NCBI GenBank assembly: GCA_027451165.1
Contig: DAIDJX010000008.1
Span: 1 to 25,794 of the forward strand
Source: Prolixibacteraceae bacterium
GTDB taxonomy: Bacteria; Bacteroidota; Bacteroidia; Bacteroidales; Prolixibacteraceae
Direction of reading: 5' to 3'
DNA: 25,794 nt
Under the pieces are notes generated by a model, which was given only the letters and a program-made list of their open reading frames with translations, was not told where the DNA came from and did not search any database. This document shows, piece after piece, positions 21,770 through 25,794 of this stretch. Both the position numbers and the translations under genes were made by a program. The stretch's first letter is position 1. The number at the start of each line of letters is the position of its first letter.

Positions 21770-23215
21770 TTGAGGCGAAAGTTTGTCACCAATTTACTGC
21801 TGCTGATTTCCCTGAACCTGTTAATCAAACCTTTCTGGGTGCTGGGTATAGACCGGACGGTTCAGAATGTTGTCGGTGCTGAAAGCTACGGACTGTATTT
21901 TGCCTTGTTCAATTTTTCCATAATTCTCAATATCCTGCTCGATATCGGGATAACCAATTTTAACAACCGGAACATTTCCCAGCATACTTTCCTGGTTAAA
22001 AAGCACGTGTCCAACATCATCGGGCTTAAATTGATTCTGGCGGTTATTTACGCCCTTATTTGCCTGATTACAGGCGCTGTGATCGGCTATAACAGAGTTC
22101 AGTTTCACCTGCTTCTGTTTTTGATCCTGAACCAGTTTCTGATCTCCTTTACCCTGTACCTTCGTTCCAACATCAGCGCCCTTCAGTTTTTCCGGACCGA
22201 CAGCCTCTTGTCTGTGCTCGACAGGACCCTGATGATCATCATTTGTTCTGTGCTGCTTTTTACCAACGTCACGGGGGGTATTTTCAGGATAGAATGGTTT
22301 GTATATGCCCAAACGGCAGCCTATTTACTCACCATGCTGATAACCCTCAGCATTGTCCTGACTAAAACAGGGAAGATCTCTATCCGGATCAACAGGCAGT
22401 TTTACCTGGTATTTCTCAAAAAATCTTATCCATATGCCCTGTTGATTTTGCTGATGGCTTTTTATAACCGCATTGATTCCGTGATGCTGGAGCGCTTGCT
22501 TCCAGACCCGCTGGGAAAACAACAGGCTGGCATCTATGCGCAGGCTTTCCGGTTGCTGGATGCCGTTTCCATGTTCGGCGCGCTGATGGCCGGATTGCTG
22601 CTGCCGATGTTTTCGGGTATGATCAAAAGGAAGGAGGCGCTCGGATCCATGATCCAACTGGCATTTGTTCTGCTGTTTGTACCAGCCATCGTTATCGCCG
22701 TTTCCACCCTCTTTTACAGCCGTGAGATCATGGAATTGCTGTATCATTCCCACATTGACGATTCTGTCAATATGCTCGGGCTTCTGATGACTGGTTTCCC
22801 CGGAATTGCCTTAACCTATGTTTTCGGAACATTGCTGACTGCAAACGGAAGCCTTAAACACCTGAATATAATGGCTTTTCTGGGAATGTTGCTCAATATT
22901 GCACTGAATCTTATCCTGATTCCTACCCTGTACGGTAAAGGATCAGCAATCGCCAGTATGGTAACCCAACTGGCAACAGGAATAGCGCAGCTGGCCATTT
23001 CCATCTGGCTGTTCAGGATCAGAATCAATTTCCCCTTTGTTTCAAAACTGCTGATTTTTGCCATTATGGTCATTCTGGCAGCTTCCCTTTCCCGCCTTAT
23101 GGATAACCGGCTCGCCGGGTACCTCCTGACTATTGCTCTTGGAGGTGTTTTTGCCCTTTCCCTGAGGCTGATCCAACCGAAGGAGTTTTTCCTTCTCTTT
23201 AAAAAAGAACCATGA
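21770..23215 (+). CDS. Polysaccharide flippase (Wzx/MATE-like)
   Basis: The 481-residue protein is almost wholly hydrophobic, with about 12-14 membrane segments. The N-terminal half carries the family-typical arrangement of a transporter that moves lipid-linked glycans or O-antigen units across the inner membrane: FWVLGIDRTVQNVVGAESYG, then LNILLDIGITNFNNRNIS. Later come YNRIDSVMLERLL and LGKQQAGIYAQAFRLLDAVS, which are also typical. The frame has no nearby in-frame ATG, so I take the TTG at 21770 (MRRKFVTN) as the start. The stop overlaps the next gene's ATG by 4 nt (ATGA), indicating translational coupling. A divergent glycosyltransferase gene lies upstream. Confidence 0.88.
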   Translation: MRRKFVTNLLLLISLNLLIKPFWVLGIDRTVQNVVGAESYGLYFALFNFSIILNILLDIGITNFNNRNISQHTFLVKKHVSNIIGLKLILAVIYALICLITGAVIGYNRVQFHLLLFLILNQFLISFTLYLRSNISALQFFRTDSLLSVLDRTLMIIICSVLLFTNVTGGIFRIEWFVYAQTAAYLLTMLITLSIVLTKTGKISIRINRQFYLVFLKKSYPYALLILLMAFYNRIDSVMLERLLPDPLGKQQAGIYAQAFRLLDAVSMFGALMAGLLLPMFSGMIKRKEALGSMIQLAFVLLFVPAIVIAVSTLFYSREIMELLYHSHIDDSVNMLGLLMTGFPGIALTYVFGTLLTANGSLKHLNIMAFLGMLLNIALNLILIPTLYGKGSAIASMVTQLATGIAQLAISIWLFRIRINFPFVSKLLIFAIMVILAASLSRLMDNRLAGYLLTIALGGVFALSLRLIQPKEFFLLFKKEP

Positions 23216-23850
23216 ACTCAAAACCTACCATTGAGGAGCTTCACAATCCTGAGATTTTTGAACTTTTTGCTTCCGTGGAACAAAAAAGAATCAAAGATTT
23301 TGTCTTACAACAGGTAATGTCTGATAAAAAATTGATCCCAGTGTACATGGTTTATCAGACCTTGCTTTTTTTGGCAGGAATCTTCTTTTTTACACGCTCC
23401 GTTGTTTTGGCTTACAAAGGCAATCCATATTATTTGCTCTATATGGCAGGCGCTGTGATTTTCAGCCTGACCTTCCTGGTGGTTATCCACGAACTGTTGC
23501 ACGGAACTGCCCTGAAACTGGCAGGCGCTCCCAAAGTTGCCTTTGGCGGCATTTTGTCTAAATTCATATTTTTTGCAGAAGCTGATCGTTTTATTATGGA
23601 TAAAAAAACCTTCCTGCTGGTGGCTTTTACCCCCCTTGTGGTCATCAAACTGCTGACTATTGCAGGCATTATTCTCTTCTTTACTGTACCTGCGCTCTAT
23701 TTCTTTCTTGGAGTCATGGTTGTTCACAGTTTCTTCTGTTCAGGGGATGTCGCCCTTGCTACCATCTTCTACCGGTTTCCCGGACGTGATACCTATACCT
23801 ACGACCATTCCGGTGAAAAGAAATCCTATTATTTCGTAAAAAAAATGTAG
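23212..23850 (+). CDS. DUF3267-like membrane protein with HExxH zincin motif
   Basis: The 212-residue protein has about four or five hydrophobic segments. HELLH (93-97) sits at the end of a hydrophobic helix (FLVVIHELLHGTALKLAG), followed by FAEADRFIMDKKTFLLVAFT and later a conserved-looking HSFFCSGDVALATIFYRFP. This is the pattern of DUF3267, putative membrane zinc proteases related to M50-type enzymes. The substrate is unknown. It starts within the flippase stop codon (4-nt ATGA overlap), so it is translated with the flippase and may act on the envelope or glycan machinery. Its TAG stop lies inside the stem of a terminator-like hairpin. Confidence 0.8.
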   Translation: MNSKPTIEELHNPEIFELFASVEQKRIKDFVLQQVMSDKKLIPVYMVYQTLLFLAGIFFFTRSVVLAYKGNPYYLLYMAGAVIFSLTFLVVIHELLHGTALKLAGAPKVAFGGILSKFIFFAEADRFIMDKKTFLLVAFTPLVVIKLLTIAGIILFFTVPALYFFLGVMVVHSFFCSGDVALATIFYRFPGRDTYTYDHSGEKKSYYFVKKM

Positions 23851-23878
23851 AGACGGACGATCGTCGCCTCTACATTTT
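23842..23878 (+). terminator. Intrinsic terminator-like hairpin
   Basis: AAAATGTAGAG (23842-23852) pairs with CTCTACATTTT (23868-23878). An inner GACGATCGTC palindrome is separated from it by a small internal loop. The flanking A and T runs make it look like a bidirectional intrinsic terminator. The outer stem contains the DUF3267 gene stop codon. Confidence 0.7.
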
Positions 23879-23911
23879 TATAAATAATGATAAAATGGTA
23901 ATTATATATTT

Positions 23912-23919
23912 TATATTTG
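23912..23919 (+). promoter_or_regulatory. Candidate -7 element for the hemerythrin-like operon
   Basis: TATATTTG matches TAnnTTTG, 43 nt before the ATG at 23963. The -33 region is AT-rich without a clear TTG. A perfect 10-bp palindrome, TTGAATTCAA (23940-23949), lies between it and the start codon. Confidence 0.45.
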
Positions 23920-23962
23920 TACCCTGAAAAGAATGGTAGTTGAATTCAAATTATAAGTTGTT

Positions 23963-25186
23963 ATGTCTGAAATAATCAATAATTCCACAGAAAGGAAAAA
24001 GAAGCTTAAAGAGCTGATCCTGAAGCTCCACCAGGGAGAAACCCAGGAAAACGTAAGGAATGAATTGTTGCTGAGTTTAAGCCGGATCCCCTATGGTGAA
24101 GTGGTGGAAGTGGAGCAGGAGCTGATCAGTGAAGGGCTTCCGGAGGAAGAAGTGCTGAATCTGTGTGATGCCCATTCCGCGGTTTTGAACGGTCAGGTGG
24201 ATCTCTCCGGGCTGGTGCCGGTTCCGGCCGGGCATCCTGTGGATGTGTTCCGGAAGGAAAATGCTGAATTGCTGAAACTCACCCGGCAGATCGAAGAACT
24301 GTTGGTTCAGGTGGTTTATGCCGGAGAGGAGCAGATTCCGGATCTCGTCATGAAACTACGGGGGGGATTTAATACCCTGTGGGATGTGGACAAGCATTAC
24401 CAACGCAAGGAGTATTTGCTTTTTCCCTATCTGGAAAGGGATGGGATAACCGGCCCTCCCAAGGTGATGTGGGGCAAGCACGATGAGATCAGGGAACTGG
24501 TGAAAGGGAGCATGGAATTGTTGCAAACGGATGAGATCAGCAAAGAGGAGTTGCTGGCCAGCGCCGATATTGTGCTGGAACCTGCCCTGCGTGGTGTTGA
24601 GGATATGACCGGCAAGGAAGAGCAAATCCTGTTTCCCATGGCCCTTGAAAAGTTAAGTGAGGCCGATTGGTATGCCATCAGCAACCAGTCGCTCGAAATC
24701 GGTTTCTGCCTCTATGATCCGCCGGTCAACTGGAAGCCTGATGGGGTGACAGCCGAACTGACTGTTGCTAAATCCGGTAATTTCATTCAACTGCCTTCCG
24801 GAAGTTTTACTGCGGAAGAATTGCTGGCCTTGCTGAATACCTTGCCGGTTGACCTGACCTTTGTGGACCGGAACGATAAGGTGAAGTATTTTTCCCAGAG
24901 TTCAGAGCGGATTTTTCAGCGCAACAGGGCTATCTTAAACCGGGATGTGCGGTATTGCCATCCTCCGGGAAGTGTCCATATTGTGGACAAGATCCTGGAA
25001 GATTTCAAAAGTGGCCGTCAGAACCGTGCTCCTTTCTGGATCAAAATGGGAGGGAAATTTGTCCATATTGAATACTTTGCCCTGCGCAATGAACAGGGGG
25101 AATACCTCGGAACCCTTGAAGTTTCCCAGGATCTGACCCATTACCGGTCATTGGAGGGAGAACAGAGAATATTATCTTATAAATAA
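23963..25186 (+). CDS. DUF438-hemerythrin-PAS protein
   Basis: The 407-residue cytoplasmic protein has three domains. The DUF438 helical domain (about 10-85) carries RKKKLKELILKLHQGETQ and EVLNLCDAHSAV. A hemerythrin-like four-helix domain (about 88-235) has candidate di-iron ligands: H91 in PAGHPVD, H145 and E150 in KHYQRKEYLLFPYLE, H173 in MWGKHDEIR, and E219 or E220 in KEEQILFP. A C-terminal PAS domain (about 287-395) has LPVDLTFVDRNDKVKYFS, RDVRYCHPPGSVHIVDKIL and FWIKMGGKFVHIEYFALR. This arrangement is known in anaerobes, where such proteins are thought to sense or bind O2, NO or iron. It has no output domain such as a kinase. It is followed 8 nt later by a DUF1858/DUF2249 gene; both lie behind a terminator hairpin and a -7-like element. 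Confidence 0.9.
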   Translation: MSEIINNSTERKKKLKELILKLHQGETQENVRNELLLSLSRIPYGEVVEVEQELISEGLPEEEVLNLCDAHSAVLNGQVDLSGLVPVPAGHPVDVFRKENAELLKLTRQIEELLVQVVYAGEEQIPDLVMKLRGGFNTLWDVDKHYQRKEYLLFPYLERDGITGPPKVMWGKHDEIRELVKGSMELLQTDEISKEELLASADIVLEPALRGVEDMTGKEEQILFPMALEKLSEADWYAISNQSLEIGFCLYDPPVNWKPDGVTAELTVAKSGNFIQLPSGSFTAEELLALLNTLPVDLTFVDRNDKVKYFSQSSERIFQRNRAILNRDVRYCHPPGSVHIVDKILEDFKSGRQNRAPFWIKMGGKFVHIEYFALRNEQGEYLGTLEVSQDLTHYRSLEGEQRILSYK

Positions 25187-25193
25187 TTGGAAC

Positions 25194-25709
25194 ATGAGTG
25201 AAAAGCTGATTATAACGCCAAAAACCAAAGTATTGCAGTTGTTGGAGAATTATCCGGAACTGGAAGATTACCTGATATCCATTGTGCCGGCATTCAAAAA
25301 ACTAAAAAATCCGGTATTGCGCAAAACTGTTGCACGAATCGCTACTTTACAGCAGGCAGCAGCCATAGGGAACATCAAAACGGAAGAGCTGATCAATCAA
25401 CTGCGGAAGCAGGCAGGACAGGATGTTTTTTCGGAAGAATCCGGAAGCCGCTATAACCTTGCCAGGCCAGCCTGGTTCTCCCCGGAAAAGGTTACCACCA
25501 CCTTTGATGTCCGGGAGATGCTGGCAGCCGGGGAACATCCGGTAGCTAAAGTGATGGATGACCTAAAAAAGCTGGAAGAAGGGGCAGTCTATGAACTGTT
25601 GGCGCCATTCCTGCCTGCGCCGCTGATCGATAAAGCGGTTGGTCTGGGCGCTGATTATTGGGTAGTCCAGGACGCTGAGGATGTTTTCCGGGTGTATTTC
25701 GTCAAGTAA
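25194..25709 (+). CDS. DUF1858-DUF2249 protein
   Basis: The 171-residue protein has two parts. An N-terminal DUF1858/ScdA-N-like helical domain (about 3-75) carries LIITPKTKVLQLLENYPELE and LRKTVARIATLQQAAAIG. A C-terminal DUF2249 domain (about 95-170), with a TusA-like fold, carries FDVREMLAAGEHPVAKVMDD and LLAPFLPAPLIDKAVGLGAD. In ScdA/RIC-type iron-sulfur repair proteins the first domain precedes a hemerythrin domain. Here the hemerythrin is in the gene just upstream (8 nt away), so the pair may work together in NO, O2 or Fe-S stress, which is an inference. The TusA-like cysteine is absent from the DUF2249 part. The stop is followed at once by a hairpin cluster. Confidence 0.85.
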   Translation: MSEKLIITPKTKVLQLLENYPELEDYLISIVPAFKKLKNPVLRKTVARIATLQQAAAIGNIKTEELINQLRKQAGQDVFSEESGSRYNLARPAWFSPEKVTTTFDVREMLAAGEHPVAKVMDDLKKLEEGAVYELLAPFLPAPLIDKAVGLGADYWVVQDAEDVFRVYFVK

Positions 25710-25712
25710 GCA

Positions 25713-25794
25713 GAGACGCCGCACGCGGCGTCTCCGACGGGATGACAGACGCCGCCCGCGACGTCTGTATAAAGAGACGCCGCCCGCGGCGTCT
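25713..25794. repeat. Cluster of three GAGACGCCGC hairpins at the right edge
   Basis: Three near-identical GC-rich hairpins follow the last stop codon. GAGACGCCGC-AC-GCGGCGTCTC occupies 25713-25734, a copy with one mismatch 25745-25768, and AGACGCCGC-CC-GCGGCGTCT 25775-25794, cut by the window edge. They are 32 and 30 nt apart start to start and could act as terminator or REP elements. Confidence 0.9.

Noticed and set aside
23940..23949. TTGAATTCAA as an FNR/CRP-type site for the hemerythrin operon
   Set aside because: Such sites need about six bases between TTGA and TCAA; here there are two, so it is probably chance or a different site.
25713..25794. GC-rich hairpins at the right edge as a tRNA or structured RNA gene
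   Set aside because: They are three simple repeated stems without any cloverleaf or known RNA motif, and match the dispersed hairpin family.

Overview
The window looks like ordinary chromosomal DNA from a member of the Bacteroidota, probably an anaerobic or microaerobic Bacteroidales-like lineage. Several signs agree. An M1 peptidase ends in a type IX secretion (T9SS) sorting domain. A TonB-dependent receptor carries an N-terminal carboxypeptidase-regulatory-like domain. Most starts lack a Shine-Dalgarno sequence. Several starts are preceded by the Bacteroidetes -7 promoter element TAnnTTTG. The intergenic spaces are full of small palindromic and heptamer/octamer repeats. I saw no rRNA, tRNA, CRISPR array, insertion sequence or phage gene.

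Layout: (1) 1-558, minus: 5' part of a secreted, probably outer-membrane beta-barrel protein that runs off the left edge. (2) 697-6031, minus: a five-gene run encoding two coiled-coil proteins (one membrane-anchored), a membrane-tethered solute-binding protein fused to an OmpA peptidoglycan-binding domain, an ABC permease and an ABC ATPase. This is the least explained locus. (3) 6300-9378, plus: a ROK-family sugar kinase-like protein, a large inverted repeat and a T9SS-exported M1 aminopeptidase. (4) 9556-13201: an OsmC-like protein (minus), a YhbP/UPF0306 flavin-type protein, NikR and a TonB receptor that is probably its nickel-uptake target. (5) 13202-13533: a gene-free, REP-rich spacer. (6) 13534-15247, minus: a PHP phosphoesterase and a CPBP protease. 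(7) 15359-19792: a sulfur-handling region with two YeeE/YedE half-transporters, two periplasm-facing rhodanese-like proteins without the catalytic cysteine (plus strand), and a convergent pair encoding a tandem-rhodanese lipoprotein with both cysteines and a second lipoprotein. (8) 19875-23850: RNase HII and a glycosyltransferase (minus), divergent from a Wzx-like flippase translationally coupled to a DUF3267 membrane metalloprotease-like protein. (9) 23963-25709, plus: a DUF438-hemerythrin-PAS protein followed by a DUF1858/DUF2249 protein. The right edge is a cluster of GC-rich hairpins.

How the parts may work together: the sulfur region reads as uptake of thiosulfate or a related sulfur compound across the inner membrane, with rhodanese-fold proteins on the periplasmic side to bind or relay it. 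NikR and the receptor read as a metal-homeostasis pair, although NikR has lost one of the four nickel ligands. The last two genes are a pair of types known from anaerobes coping with O2 or NO. The best candidate for an undescribed system is the five-gene ABC/OmpA/coiled-coil operon. It has the parts of an importer, but its binding protein appears tied to both the inner membrane and the cell wall, and two coiled-coil proteins are added.
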